Part shown: in pieces, positions 12,662 to 25,559 of the stretch | Layout of the letters: each line of letters begins with the position of its first letter | Numbering within the stretch: position 1 is the first letter of the stretch | From: Xiphias gladius | Lineage: Eukaryota > Chordata > Actinopteri > Istiophoriformes > Xiphiidae | Assembly: GCF_016859285.1 (NCBI RefSeq) | Contig: NC_053402.1 | Location: 1,564,510 to 1,628,509, forward strand | DNA: 64,000 bases | Direction of reading: 5' to 3' | Notes under the pieces: generated by a model | What the model saw: only the letters and a program-made list of their open reading frames with translations | Told to the model about the DNA's origin: nothing | Database searches by the model: none | Program-made: the position numbers and the translations under genes

Positions 12662-15600
12662 GTGTGTTTGTAACACTTCCGCCGTTTCTGTTTAGTCTTG
12701 TATTTCTGTATCTTTGACAGACTGACCTCATAAGGACAGGGGAAATGAGATTAAAAGAAGTTAGCTCTTAGATTAGGGACTATACGAAAGGTCTTTGGGT
12801 GAGGAGTAGGGCAGAATCTTATATTTAACATTTCAATAAAGCAAGGTGTGAGTCTTTGTTTGGACCCTCCCCTTGACTTGCCAAAAATACCAATCAAATA
12901 AAATGACACATTCAACATGGTGTACCCAACTTTAGATCTCAGTGTCTACATTCAATGATAATTTTCACAATAGCTACCAATGCACACATTAAAAGTCAAA
13001 TTAGAAATTGCCAATTTCATGCCAAAGAGAATGGTGACTGTTCCAGCCACAATTCATTTTTGAATAAAGGACTAATAAATATGAATTAGTAAACTGGGCA
13101 CTTTCATGACTAATGGTGATCGTTTTGCCCTCCATATGTAGCCAAAGAAAAATTCAAATGTCCTCATTCTTTCCTGATCCCCTCCCTCCCTAATAGTTTC
13201 CATACAGTCCCAAAGGATAAATCTTAAAGTTATGGAAGGTTCTTTTGAAGATAGAAGACGGTACGTCTGTTTTATCTTCCTTGTGTAATGGACCATATGT
13301 GGAATCCCCCAAGAATTGAAAAGACCCATTCCCAAAACTGATGTCCAGGTTTTAATCTATTAAAAGTGTAGCAGCAGTTGAACTGAATTAGCCTTTTTTT
13401 TTTTTGCCTCTTCCCGTATGCTACTTTAGACTACATTTGATTTGGTTTTATTCAAGTCATTATAGCAACTGAGTTCGATGAGGTTCACACTCATACTTAA
13501 GCCAGGAGCTCTGTCGAAGTCTGATGCACCCCCCCACCTCCTACACCACCCCAACCCTTCACCAGCACACAATGGCAGATCCGTAGATTAGATTACTGGC
13601 CACTCTCCAAAACCTCCAGGCCTCCAAATCAACGGGACCAGAGCAATAAAATCGTACAGATGGATCCAAGAAAGAATCCCAAATCCAATTAGCTGAGCCT
13701 GCTGCTCCAAGGTATAAAAGTCGCCAGCATGGAATTGTCAGATGGTATATTTTTTGATTTGGAGCAGTCTGGCTCATAAGCTATCAGTTTTTATTCATGA
13801 AAGTCAAATAGGTTGTTGATATTTAAATGCCTGGTTTAAAGAAGACTCCAAATGGCATGGAAAGTCAATTTGTTTCAAGTAGAAAGTTCTTACATTTCAC
13901 TGGAGAGTTGAAAATGAAGACGTATCATATATGATAAAGAGAACTATTGTTATATAAATATTTGGCTGTATCAGTTAAAATGCTGGGGAGTGTGATGGCT
14001 GTCCGCTGCAGGCACTCCTGATGCAGGTCGAGTGCCTTTAGTTTGTTACTCTACTTCACAGTTCATATCATTGTGTAACTGGAGAAGTATTCTGGTGTCT
14101 TTACTAAAGACATGAAAATCAGGGCTGTAGCTGCCATTGAAGTCATGTCCTCTGTATTTTCTCTTGAAATTTGGGGGGTTTGCTCTTGCACTTCAGAAGA
14201 TACTTTAATAAACCCTTTCAGTGCTTCACCTTCTACTTAAGCTTCAACCGCTTTAACTGCTTCGACTTCAGTTGCGACTACTGATCAACAGATCACAGGC
14301 AAACAATTGTAATTGTAATTGCACACTTGTAATTTAGCCTTTTCTAGTTTCCTGAAGGTTTAGTAGAAGGTTTCCTGAAAAGAATTGTGTAATCTGGTGC
14401 CCGAAAATAGAGTTAATGTTCTCTAACAGTGTTTTAAGCCTGTAGTTAGTCATATTGAGGTTATAAGCAGTTGCCGATTTTCCGATGACATAAAAGTCAA
14501 CTAAAGATTTAACTATAAAAAATTTAAATAATTAGAAAACATTTGTAAGACTTTTTAAAACGTTTTAGAGATTCTGTAGCCCCCGGTTTGTGCATCTTGT
14601 ATATTAGCTTTACGTTTGAGCCACAGACTCAAGCATCCGAGTTTACAGAGCAAAACCAACAAAAAGCAAGAAAATTCAGCCATCTTTTAACGAACCTTAC
14701 AGACTTCATACTGTTCATTCCAGAATCCTCAGCGACACTTCAAACCATCCTGATTAAAAAAGTATTTTGTTTTTCTGACACAATAAAAGATTATTAACCC
14801 ATTTCCAACTTCTGCCCCCTCTTCGTAATTCGAACAAAGATGGCAGCCTGAAATGGCGTATCTCCTTGTTCAATCGTGTTCAACATGAAACAACATGAAA
14901 GATTTTATCATCAGTTACATTGGCGAAGTTTATATTGATGGGGCTTTCCAATATTTTATATTTTCATCCAAAAACATTGCACTATTATTTTGCTTTTATT
15001 TTACAAAGAGAGCTTGGAGATGATTCATTGCTGGCTACCTGGATAGGAAATAAAGTTGCAATTGAGAAAATGGCTTAAAAATCTTTTTACTGTGCGGCAG
15101 ACAAAAAATATTTTTTCATCCCAATGGTTAGAGGAGTGTTTGAGGATTCTGGAAATACCTTCAGAGCAGCAGTAAGTGTTGTCGAATGGCCTTCTGGGTT
15201 TTTTAAAAAGATCGTCAGGTATTGGAAAATTGGATGCTTAGCTCTGTGACTCAAATGAAATGGTAACAAATGAGAGGCACAACATTTGAGAGAGCAAAAG
15301 ACAAGACCAGTGGATAGAGGAGAGCAAGAAAAAGAAAGAAGGACAATCAGACGAGAGAAGACACGAACACACAAAGCAGATATAGTTAGACGGAGAGAAA
15401 ACAGTGAGAGGAAATAAGAGTGGTACCGACCAGTGAGACTCAGGGTGATAAATGGGTGTAGAGGGGCCATTATCAGAGGGGAAAACATTTTACATCCTGA
15501 TGTGTCACACTGTGCTCCAGCTGCATGAGACAGAGCGTGTGAGCTGCTCGATGGCTTTCCTACAGGGCAAACAAACACCTCCCTGTGTGTGTAACGAAGC

Positions 15601-17245
15601 ATAAGATTGGGTGCTGGGGTCATAAGGGAGGTGGAACAGGTGGTTGATGGGAAACCTGAGGAACGGCAGGGCCGTGTTGAGTAGCGTTGTTTATGCACAT
15701 ACACATATGAACACACACATTACCAAGTCAACTTTCTGTTAAACGCCTCTGTGGTTTTACATCTGCGACTCTCTCGGACCCCTGCTTTCCTTAATAAGAG
15801 AATAAGAATAAGAAGACTCATGCAGACTATGAAATGACATCCGCTTACACACACCGGCATTAAAATACGCGCACGCACAGTCTGAGTCTGACTGTGAAAT
15901 TAAAGTGTCAGGAGCGAAGGCAGGGGAACAAGTGAAGCAGTTTATTGGAAAGGAAGAGGTTAGAGGACGCAGACAATGGACAGAAAAAGAGACGAGGAGA
16001 TGAGCATCCTGTCTCAGAATTTACAACACAACCTCTGTGCTCCGGTCACACTGTGAGCCACAATGACCACCAAAACTAAAGACTTTAAAGAGACAAGTGG
16101 TGGAAGCAATGTGTTATGGGAAAAGTAGTCCTGATTTTGACAAAGGGCTGTCATCCGTCTCAAACAACGACTCATTTGTTTGAAGAGAAACTCAGCTGAT
16201 TTCACACATAAAGGTCAGTTATTAGTCGGGGAACTGTGAAAACAGTTGTATTATGTTTTCAGTGACTCTGGAGGAGCTTTTGTTGGGTCTGAGAAAAACA
16301 ACCCTGATGACGTCATAGTGATGTGTTTTGCCAGTTGATGAGCTGGGTTAGCATTAGCAATAACTTAATACGGCTCTGTTATGGCTGTAGGAGAGTGAAC
16401 AGTGAAGCTGATATCGCAAATAGTTACACTGTCATTCATTCAATGTTAAATATTCATTCACTGTTTCCTGTGAACCCCTTATGTGTGTGAACGCAATCTG
16501 AATCCAGGGCAGGAATGGACGACTCAGCCTCTAACAATGAAAAAAGTACAACCATAAATAGTATCAAAGACCAGGTTTGATTCCACGAGGATGTGAAGGT
16601 TTATAACTTTAAGGTTGGAGACATTTTAAAAAACTCTTTATCTCTGTCCCAGGTATGGAAAGCGTTCAACTCAGGAGGATATGGTTGCAGAGCTCCTGTT
16701 TGGTGCCGACAGCAACAGAGACCAGAGATCAAGGTAAAGACACTCACGCACATATGCTGTAGCAGTCACGTGATCGGCAATAGACACATATTACAGCCTT
16801 TATTTATTATAATCTTCATTCAATTAGGTCATCTCATTGAGATCAAGACCTCGTTTGCTAGGAAGACCTGAGTACAGCAGAGAGAAAGAATAAATAACCT
16901 TAAGCAGGCCTATCAAAAGCACAAACAGCATCAGAGACAATCAAAGACATCTCTAAATAGATGAGAAGCTAAAAGTTTAAAATTTGACAGTGGGATGAGA
17001 GGTTCAAGTTTTAAAATGCTCTGTAATTCATTCCCAGTCATAAGGTGCATAAGGCAGTCTTCCCATGTTCAGTATTACCCAACATGAGTTGAGTTGAGTT
17101 AACATGAGTTAACCAGACCTGAGATCTGCTCTGGGGAGCTGCGGTTTTAGATTTGAGAACACAAGTGACGATTGGTACAAGCAGTTACACGTTCTTCCTT
17201 CTTTTTGTGTCTTTCCACAGATACGACGACTCCTACATGTGGTGA
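12441..17245 (+). CDS. pyya: Peptide YY precursor (pyya), 3 coding exons
   Basis: Encodes the precursor of peptide YY, a secreted C-terminally amidated hormone of gut and brain that acts through Y-type G-protein-coupled receptors. Coding exons are 12441-12628, 16653-16733 and 17221-17245; junctions fall inside Arg codons (AG|G, AG|A), the first directly before the mature C-terminal Tyr, the usual NPY-family position. The product has 97 residues: signal peptide about 1-28 (hydrophobic core [12 protein letters not shown]), mature 36-residue peptide 29-64 starting [17 protein letters not shown] and ending INLITRQRY, amidation/cleavage site GKR at 65-67, and a 30-residue C-flanking peptide ending YDDSYMW. 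The [17 protein letters not shown] core fits pyya rather than pyyb or npy. ATG 12441 sits immediately after the acceptor CTCAG. Downstream mpp2 in the same orientation matches human synteny. Confidence 0.96.
12635..12661. repeat. (CA)n just after the pyya exon 2 donor
   Basis: A CA run of about 13 units begins 6 bases after the GT donor at 12629. Intronic CA repeats near donors are known binding sites for hnRNP L in vertebrates. Any effect here is inference. Confidence 0.9.
12662..16652. other. pyya intron between mature-peptide exon and C-flanking exon
   Basis: No coding exon was recognised. The long minus-strand frame at 15087-15716 has no domain, no splice support and a Ser/Leu-rich composition from pyrimidine-rich DNA. 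Near 13500-13790 there is a CCCCCCC/ACC-rich patch and a TATAAAAG word at 13714, without any following gene-like frame. The rest is AT-rich unique or anciently decayed sequence. Confidence 0.5.
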
Positions 17246-17453
17246 CTCCGCCGTCTCGCTCCCTCCTCATCCGGCATTCCCTCTGAGTGTGTCCCGCAAT
17301 GCACCTGGAGGGGCCGACGTGTGCCTCTGACCTCCGACCCCTGAATCCAAACCCAATGACCATCACTGACCAAAATACGAGCTCTCTGTGTCTCTCTTGT
17401 CAATGTCTCACATCTCACTCATTACAACATATTTATACATAATTTATTATTGA

Positions 17454-17459
17454 AATAAA
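17454..17459 (+). terminator. pyya: pyya polyadenylation signal (AATAAA)
   Basis: AATAAA lies about 210 bases after the pyya stop codon and is followed by an ATATAT run and then GT-rich sequence, a normal layout for a cleavage site near 17480. A second AATAAA cluster near 17609-17621 could be a weaker alternative. Confidence 0.7.
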
Positions 17460-18396
17460 ATATATATATATGACATTAGTGCTACGACTCACAAGATGGG
17501 ACTGCGTCCGTGTGTGTGCTTGAGCATTAATGTCCCTCTGCTGTCCAACACTGTTTAGAGGAGAAAATTCTTCTTATACTGTTGCTCCTGTAAAAAGTAA
17601 CATCAGAATAAATTAATAAAAACTTTTCTGTGTGATTACAATTTGCTGAAGACTCGTAGTGGTTTTCTCCAGGGATTCATGCAAATGATGCTTTAAGTGT
17701 GTAGAGTTCACGCATGTTATATTCTAATTTTAACCCCTCTGGATTATGAATACTGTAATTAAAGTGGTATTACTGTTGGCAACGCTGTAGCAAAGACCAG
17801 ATCGCTTGTGCCTCAAATCAATCCTTCATGTTCCCAGGAGATTTCGCACCCGGTTGCAGAAGGAGTTGCGTCGTGAAAGCGAGGCTCATAGGGAACCAAT
17901 CTAAACACTGATGATTTCGTTCATCTACAGCCTTTACATTGTGCAGTAAACGTTTACTTCATAATGATGAATTAAAGCAAAAAAACTATTAAATGATAAG
18001 GCTGGTGCTCATCTATCTTTGTCCTATTATCAACAAATCCCATGACAAAACCAAAACCAACAGTGTGTTAGGCTGTCTTTCAATTCTGTCTGATCTCCCT
18101 CCTGTGCATGCCAGCTTGAAGACATAAATCCTTAAAGATGGCTCATAAAATATAGAGTTTCATTTTCTAGAAAAGGCTCAGTAATTTCCTAAAGCACCTG
18201 GCCACTGTAGTTTTTATCAAACAGGAGGAGGAGGAAATAGTGCATTTTGGGGGGACTATTTTCACCAATTGATTAACACACATTTGATGCTCTAGTGAGT
18301 CTAAATAAACTGCTGTGTGTGTAGATCTTTTTTTTTACTATTTTTAATATTTTTAGGCCAACAATTGAGCTCTATTGCAATGAGAGGGATAAGATA

Positions 18397-19577
18397 CAGA
18401 CATGTGACACATTAAAGGAAAATTGAATAAATGAGTGGAAAAACATTACTAGAGCAGATGCTTCCACACAGGTGCACTAAATGGTACAATAAAGCAACTA
18501 ACATCCATACAAGCTCTGTGGCAGGTACAGAAATGCTGAGCAGGAAACAACTGATTCTGATTCTGTATCAAGATGGCAAGAGGAAAAGATCTAAGTGACT
18601 TTGAAAGAGCGTTCATTGTTGTGGCACAGATGGCAGGAGTTTCAGTCACACAGACTGTTCAACTGGCCTGTTTCAATAGGAACAGCGACTAAAGTGACAT
18701 CTGCATTTAGATCTGTTGGAAAGACAGGACATAGGGTTGGAATCTGTGGCCTACAGCGCTCATTTGATGACTGTGACGCTCATGCATTAGTGCGATACGT
18801 GAGGAAAAGAAGAGCAACTTTTCCTCAGGTGGCTGAGAATGTGAAAGCAGGACGTGATCAGACTGTGTCAGCAAAAACAGTCCGTCAACAGTTCCACAGA
18901 GAGTCATGTCATATTATATTGTATATTATAGTAGGGTTGCAGTGCATGAACCCCTTATTACAAAGGTGAAGGAACATCTGAGAGTTCAGTGGTGCAAAAA
19001 CCACAGGAACTGGTCTAGAGAGATGTGGGAAAAATTGATATGGTCGGATGAGTCATCCTTCACCATATTCTCAACAAGTGAGTGAATGGATGTGTGGCGT
19101 ACACCAGGAGAACGGTACAGGCCTGAATGCTGGACCCCACAGTTACGGGTGCTGGTGGCTCTGTTACACCTTCAGGGGTTATTCACTGGCATTGTTTGGG
19201 TCCACTTGTCCCCTCAGAGGGAAGGGTCACTGAAATCAATACGCAGTTGTTTTGAGTGATCACCTTTATCCTATGACGAAACATTTCTATCCTGGTGGTC
19301 TCTTCCAGGATGACAGTGCCCCCGTCCATAGGGTACGAGGGGTCACTGAGTGGTTTGATGAGTATGAAAATGATGTGAATCATGTGCTGTGGCCTTCACA
19401 GTCACCAGATCTCAACCCAGTTGAACATATATGGAGGATTTTGGACCAACGTGTTAGACAGCGCTCTCCACCACCAGAGACTTGTAGTGGATTGATGCTG
19501 TTCTGGAGGCACGTCGGGGCCAAACACCTTACTAAGACACTTTATGTTGATTTTTCATTTAATTTGTTACCAGTTTG
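18397..19577 (+). mobile_element. Tc1-like transposon with broken transposase
   Basis: The element has short inverted ends (CAGACATGTGACACATTAAA on the left; TTTAATTTGTTACCAGTTTG on the right) and is flanked by TA on both sides, the Tc1/mariner target. The transposase starts at ATG 18573 (ARGKDLSDFERA). Recognisable blocks follow: SVGKTGHRVG, the DD34E first Asp in LIWSDESSFT near 19040, and DDSAPVHR..GVTEWFDE with [18 protein letters not shown] (second Asp and Glu) at 19310-19445. Several frameshifts and stops separate these blocks, so no intact protein can be made. A deleted sister copy lies at 28680-28790. Confidence 0.88.
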
Positions 19578-20490
19578 TATACACACACAATACTTGTTGG
19601 TAGAATCTCTTTATTGTTGGTTTTGGTCTTTTCATCAGTTTCGTTGACAATAAGAAAAATACAGAATCTAAGTAAGGAAAAAATGAAGTGGGGATTCAAA
19701 CTTCATATGGGTTGGTTTATGGCACAAAGGGATATTTCTTTAAAGTGTGAAAAAGTAAACAATACTCTTCCTTTGTTAAAAATTGATTACTAAAGTAGAT
19801 CTGAGACTCAGCGTTTGTTGAAAGGACTAGCAAACCTATACAGGCATCTAACCTGCATTTCTTACTGTAGCCCACTGGGCTGCATCTATAGGGATATCTG
19901 CTGGGTTCTTAACGAGCAGCTAAAACAAAGAGCGTGTTATTTTTTCTGAGCATAATCTATGATGGTTTAGAGTGAGAACAAACAGTGAAGGAAAAGGCTT
20001 ATGGAAAGATCAGTTCCAGCACTTTTAGCCTCTTCAGGGAGGAGAACGGACACTGGGGCAAATGGGAAAATGACATAACCTAGAAGTGAGAGTTCTGCTG
20101 GCGTGAGACAGAAGCTGCCAATCTCACTCGCTCTCATGATCAATTACACAATGGTTGAGACCATGATACAACCTTACAGTGCATTGATAACGCAGTCATA
20201 AGAGGATATGTGTTGGGAAAAGCCGGGGTGATAGTGGGATAATACTATGGTAATTACAAAGGTAACAACCAGGTAATATCTTGGTAGTAATAAAATCTTG
20301 GTAATATCAGGTTTTATCTTCTGTAATAGGGTAATAAAATGTCAAATACTGGGGGAAAAAAGCTCAATATTTTAAAGAGAATACCAATATTACCGTGATA
20401 TTATTGAGCTGTTCTGCCCCATTTTGTCCTTGAGATCTTTATACCTCTTTTTACCAACATTTATTGCAATATTATCACTATTATCACACT

Positions 20491-20512
20491 AGATAGATAG
20501 ATAGATAGATGT

Positions 20513-20546
<34 letters not shown>

Positions 20547-20675
20547 GTATAGATAGATAGATATAGAGATAGATAGATAGAAAGATAGATAGATAGATAA
20601 ATAGATGATAGATGACAGACAGATATATAGATAGATAGATAAAGAGACAGATAGATAGATAGATAGAAAGATAGA
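20491..20675. repeat. (GATA)n / (TAGA)n microsatellite
   Basis: About 185 bases of AGAT tetranucleotide repeats with scattered GTAT, AAAG and GACAGACAG interruptions, indicating an old, partly diverged array. Confidence 0.95.
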
Positions 20676-21379
20676 CCCAATCAAAATACCAAAGCCGACA
20701 CACGAGTTGACTATTCAGATATAAAACTCATATCTCTCTGCATGCTGCTGTTGATCTTTTCACCTATGGTAGGCCTATGACTACTGCCGCAGCATCCTTT
20801 CAGCTGGGGAGCTTCGTGGGGACTTCAGGTTTTCATGGTAGCCTGGTACTAATATGAACTGACACCAATGAGTTAAGAAACCTTTGCACTTAAGGAGCTT
20901 TCAAAAATAAACATTAGAGGTCAAAATCCTGACCTAAGATCCTAGTATGGGCTAAGCTCCAAAAGCATTAGATTCTACATTTCCCATAAACCTAAATTTC
21001 TCGCAATATTTTAATTAAACCGTCCCCACCTGGTTACTGTCCACGTTTTCAAACTTTTAAAGAATTACAGTCTCAAGCCTAAGAAAAAAATATAACAAAA
21101 ACAACGAACTGGCACTTTAATACCTATACTACTGTACCACATCGGTAGTTGTCAATGTCCCAGGAAAATGTAGAATTTGACCGGAAATGTGTCAAATCTG
21201 CCTTCAAAATTAAATCAGAGTTTCTAACATTATGAACTACCACCTATTTCGTACTGCACACAGTATGGTTACGGTCTGAAGAAATCATTCTACCTAATTT
21301 ATATCAGTGAAACAAAAATAATTCAGCATTGCAACTCCATGTAGCTGCCAAAAGGATTTTATTCTTGGATTTACTCGGA

Positions 21380-21499
21380 AGTCGTGTGCATTTTCCTGCT
21401 TCGGTTGACGCCACCGCCGACGCTGCGAGAAACCCGACGAAAACAATAAGCGCACGGTACAACGGAGGCAGCGGGAAGCTTGTCTCATTGTGTCGAAAG
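21380..21499 (+). promoter_or_regulatory. CpG-rich promoter and candidate 5' UTR exon (possibly mpp2)
   Basis: A locally CpG-rich stretch (GACGCCACCGCCGACGCTGCG, ACCCGACGAAA, GCGCACGGTACAACG) ends at TGTCGAAAG followed by GTAGGTG, a good donor at 21500. About 30 bases further is ACATGGCGGC, a YY1-like motif, opening a 24-codon frame (21531-21605, MAALVTRRHLSQ..., stop TGA). The nearest + strand gene is mpp2, whose ATG exon at 26865 begins with a clear acceptor and so needs an upstream 5' exon. The CpG patch and donor are seen; the link to mpp2 is inference, and a separate housekeeping transcript or bidirectional promoter is also possible. Confidence 0.4.
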
Positions 21500-21650
21500 G
21501 TAGGTGAATGGCTGCTTATTCAGCACAAACATGGCGGCTCTTGTTACCAGGCGGCACCTATCACAGTTACCGTTGAGCATCTCGTTGGTTTTCTCCTCCC
21601 GCTGAGGTCCGTTATCTTAGAGAGCAGCTACACCAGAGCTGGGTCAACAA

Positions 21651-21652
<2 letters not shown>

Positions 21653-21688
<36 letters not shown>
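21653..21688. repeat. (GT)n microsatellite
   Basis: A perfect GT run of about 18 units beginning right after AACAAAG, beside the CpG-rich patch. Confidence 0.95.
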
Positions 21689-21691
<3 letters not shown>

Positions 21692-21795
21692 TGTGTGTAG
21701 TCTATTTAAATGACAGCAGCGCTGTCCGGACAGGACAGTGTTTAAGAAAGGTAAATTGTGTTGTGTAATTAGCAGTTACTTTGTCGGGCCACCTT

Positions 21796-21798
<3 letters not shown>

Positions 21799-21854
<56 letters not shown>
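21799..21854. repeat. (GT)n microsatellite
   Basis: A perfect GT run of about 28 units, about 110 bases beyond the previous array. Confidence 0.97.
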
Positions 21855-21855
<1 letters not shown>

Positions 21856-22348
21856 TCATCATGCTTGGTTATATATGACCCCTGAGACTAACCAGGGGCT
21901 AAACCCTGCGCACCATACCGAGCGTATGCGTGTTAGGTGAGGCAGAGCTAATGCTAGTGATACCAAAGTTAACGTTTCAGGGGGTTCAAATAAAGAAAGG
22001 AGCCTGTGAACACACTCACGAACAGCGCTGATAGCGTTCAGGTAACGACACCCCCCGCCCCTGCCCCCTCGCACACATACACACACTGTACCCATTACAC
22101 CTATATGGCCATAAAGATTATGGTCCATTGTACTGGGGAATATTATATTATAGTATGTTATATTTTACATTGGGACATTTCTTTTTGAAGTCAGGTAAAG
22201 AAGAAAGAAAAAATGGGGAAAAGAAGAGCATTGCTTCTTCAAAACCAGGCATCTTAATTCCTAAACAAATAGGTTCACTACATGAGGGGCAATCACACAG
22301 TTAAAACTACGTTGTTATGTTGCATGAACAGTTTTTTCGTATGCAACT

Positions 22349-22770
22349 GTGTGTGTTTGTGTGTGTGTGTGTGTGTGGGTGCGCGCGCGTGCACCTGGCA
22401 GTGTCTTTACATACTGGCGCAGCGGAGCAGATGGATGACGGTGGGAGACATAGAGATTTGGGGCAGGGGTGGTGGCAGTAGGTGCTGGGTGGGAGTGGGG
22501 TAAGGGCGGAAGGGAGGGGAGGATTTCAGGAGAAGGAGAGGAGGGGGAGGAGGGGAAATTGGGGTGCGATGAAGCAAGGGAAAGCATTACGGGGATAAGG
22601 GTTAAAGAGAAAGCGAGGAGAGAGGATGGGCAATGCGGGAGAAAGAAAGAAGTGTAAAAACAGTGGGGAGGGATAAAAAGGAGGGAAAGAAGATGGAGGG
22701 AGGAAGGTACGTGAGGAGGAGAAGCAAGGCGAGGAGGAAGAGGGTAGCAGATGTAGCAGATGGAGCACAG
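22349..22770. repeat. GT tract followed by strand-asymmetric purine-rich tract
   Basis: A GT run with a GCGCGCGTGC end (22349-22391) is followed by about 300 bases made almost wholly of G and A (22440-22745), with GGGAGGGGAGG and GGAGGAGGAG words. Frames on either strand are compositional (Glu/Gly/Arg or Pro/Ser/Leu) and are not genes. Confidence 0.75.
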
Positions 22771-23619
22771 CAGTGCCAGATCAGTAATTGGTGTGTATAT
22801 GTTGTGTGTGCTGTTTTTATTGTTCCTGTGAAGAGCAGCTGAGCAAGCTTTTTTTTCTGCTGTCCATTTTTCATCCTACTGTTCTGTAGCATGTCATTCA
22901 TCAACAGCATATAGCTTATTTGTTTATTTATCTGGGTCCCCATTCACTTAAGTGAAAATAGTATTACATACATTTGGTCGTATAAATTTACACTTCTACC
23001 CTGCTACAATTCAGAGGAACATTTTCTACTTTTTACTCCTACACATATGACAGACTCAGGCTTTACATACAAAACATGGGATCAGTTTATAAAATATGTG
23101 GCACTATATAGATTCATATACCCATAAGTACATATAGTAGTTATTATTAGTTTCACCACCAACAGTTTCGCTATATCCACAGATTATGCTGTAATCTGTC
23201 ACATATAATAATCCAGTGATATAACACATACCATCATAATATAAACTCTGAAAGGGGACACTCTAATGCATAGTGAGTACTTTTAGTTTTGATTCTTTAG
23301 GTAGATGTTAATGTGAATACTTACTGTACGAACTTTAACTTTAGTAAGACTTTTATAGCAGGATTTAAAATGTAAAACAAGTAGTCTTTAATATGATCAG
23401 GTCTGCTGCAGGCTGTATATTGCAATCAAATGCCCATAACTGCACACTAAAGAACACTGCACTTCTCTGTTGTAGTTTTACCATAGATAAACCCTGTGTC
23501 AGTCGATTAGTCTCGAAGATCCGCCCGAGGCATGTTTTAAGACATTTAAAACTACTGTGCATGGAATAATAATTTCACACAAAAAATGAATTACTTTAAA
23601 TTCTTAGAATTATATCTAC

Positions 23620-25175
23620 TTTAGGGGTGTGAATCTGGCATCTGGATCTCTTGATTCGATTCAGATTCTTGGTGTCATGATTCAATTCAGAATCAATTCT
23701 TGTTTCAAAAAGATTCTTGATTCAACAAATAGTAGGTCGGGCACTATATTTTGGCTCTTACTGCAGTGCACTGCATGCCAAACATCAGACTCCCGTCCCT
23801 TGTCCACTGAGCTGCAAATGAAACATTTGACTGACAGTTAAAAAAAGCGGAGAAAGGTGAGAGAGAGTGGTTTATTTTTTAAAGTTATTTATTCAACTGC
23901 CTTAACAGGGAAGCATCATACAGTCTTCTTCCTGTACCCAAATAATGAAATTGAAGTGTAATTTACTGACCAACAGCAAACAGAAGTCGGTGTGTGTGTT
24001 CTGGAGTAAATCACTGTACGCGCGTTAGTTGTTAGTGCTAGATAGTGCTCTGCTAATGTTAGTCTGTAGGTTCGCAGAATATTCCAATTCACTCCAAAAT
24101 GTGCCTAAACGCTCGCCATTTTGAAGATGAATTTCAAGATTACTCTAGTGTGTGCGCACTGAACGCTGTTCATATGCTGCTAATCTCCTGATTAGATTTG
24201 ATTTCAATTCACAGAGTTGATATTAGTCGATTCTCGGTGATACAGTTATATCAGATAAATAAATACCAATATTGCCTAAAGTGTGTCTCAGAAGTTAAAT
24301 TTCTTCTACATTCAGCAAGTGAGCTGAATGTAGTTGCCATGTTGTAGACCTACGTGTGCAAAACAGTTGAGCAACAATAACAAACCAAGCATCACTTACA
24401 AGGACGTCATCATAAGGCAAGCACTGACCACAGACAGGACAGAAAGTGAAAGTCTGCTCACTAATTCATCTGCTCTGTTTGTGTTGACAAGACATCAGTC
24501 TGATATGAGCAGACGGTTTCTAGCTAGCGTTAGATACCCGGCAGGGACAGACTGAGTAAAGTAGAGTCCACACACTTCCACGGCCTCACGCCTCGTAGCC
24601 AGAGGTAATATCTCTTCAGCAAACACAGACTGAGAGCTCAGACCAGTGTGCAGAGTCTTTTTTCAGTCTGCCACAGTCAGTAACCATCTTGAGTCACAAC
24701 AGTCCTGTAAACCGAGGTGGATCTGCTTGGACAGTAATAATTCACGGCAAAGTTTGCAGGACTGTCGTGACCGGAGGCGGCTAACATAGAATAATAACTC
24801 GGCTCCCACAAGGTAGGAATTTTTACACATCATGCATCCCTAAGTGAACCACTTACCTACACATCAAGTAACCACTGCCTACACATAATATTTTGCAACA
24901 ATAGACATGTTTACTGAGAAAACATGCAAATGCAAAGATCGATCTTGGGATTTCAAGAATCGATATTAGATCATTCACATTAACATTGGAATTAATTAGA
25001 AAATTGATTTTATTTTATTTTTTATCCAGCCCTACTCACATTTGGGTTCTGTCTTTTTCGATCTGTCAACATAACGATATTAACTAAAGTTATTACAAAA
25101 ATCGATTTTTGGCATTTTGGCAAGATAAGAATTGCGATTCATATGTGAATCGCTTTTTCCGCCCAACCCTAATCT
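23620..25175. mobile_element. Region bounded by GATTC/AATCGAT-rich repeat ends
   Basis: The left side carries GGGGTGTGAATC then repeated TTGATTC and AGATTC words (23620-23730). The right side carries AATCGATTTTTGGCATTTTG, GAATTGCGATTCATATGTGAATCG and CCGCCCAACCCT (25085-25172), with another AATCGATATTAG block at 24957. These are ends typical of non-autonomous DNA transposons abundant in fish. The segments between show no transposase. Whether this is one disrupted element or two or three separate ones is unclear. Confidence 0.45.
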
Positions 25176-25559
25176 ACTTCTTCTGGTAAAATGGTAAACA
25201 TGGACTGAATTGAAACGGAACGGCTGCAGAACAGTTTTCCTTAAAGTTTTAGTTCTGGGTGGTTTGAGAGCTACTTTATCCATTGTCACTTGTCTGGTTT
25301 TGTAATAGTCCTTATTCTCGAGAGGACACGAATAGGACATGAATGAACGTGTCAAGACCAGACATGCTGTTCGGTTCTGAACTGTCTGAAGCTTCTGCAG
25401 ATCCTTTTATGATGCACATGACATCACAGGTTCATAGTCCAGATGTGTCCGAACCAGGCATTGTACAACCTGCCTTAATGTGCTTAGAGATACACACAAG
25501 TGACACTTTGTTAATAACAGACTTTGCTCCAATCAATTCTGAATATAATAGCGAATAAA

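Larger units (their letters stand above)
17480..21379. other. Intergenic region between pyya and the mpp2 5' region
   Basis: Apart from the listed Tc1 relic and GATA array I see no gene. The sequence is AT-rich with short frames only. Three frames of alternating Tyr-Leu-Ser over 20461-20703 are artefacts of the GATA repeat. Confidence 0.6.

Noticed and set aside
13714-13800. TATAAAAG word that could be a promoter
   Set aside because: No downstream exon, start codon context or CpG signal supports it.
15087-15716. 209-codon open frame on the minus strand in the pyya intron
   Set aside because: It is Ser/Leu/Pro-rich from pyrimidine-rich DNA, has no domain, no splice signals and no codon structure suggesting a gene.
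20461-20703. Three overlapping frames of Tyr-Leu-Ser-Ile repeats
   Set aside because: They are translations of the GATA microsatellite.
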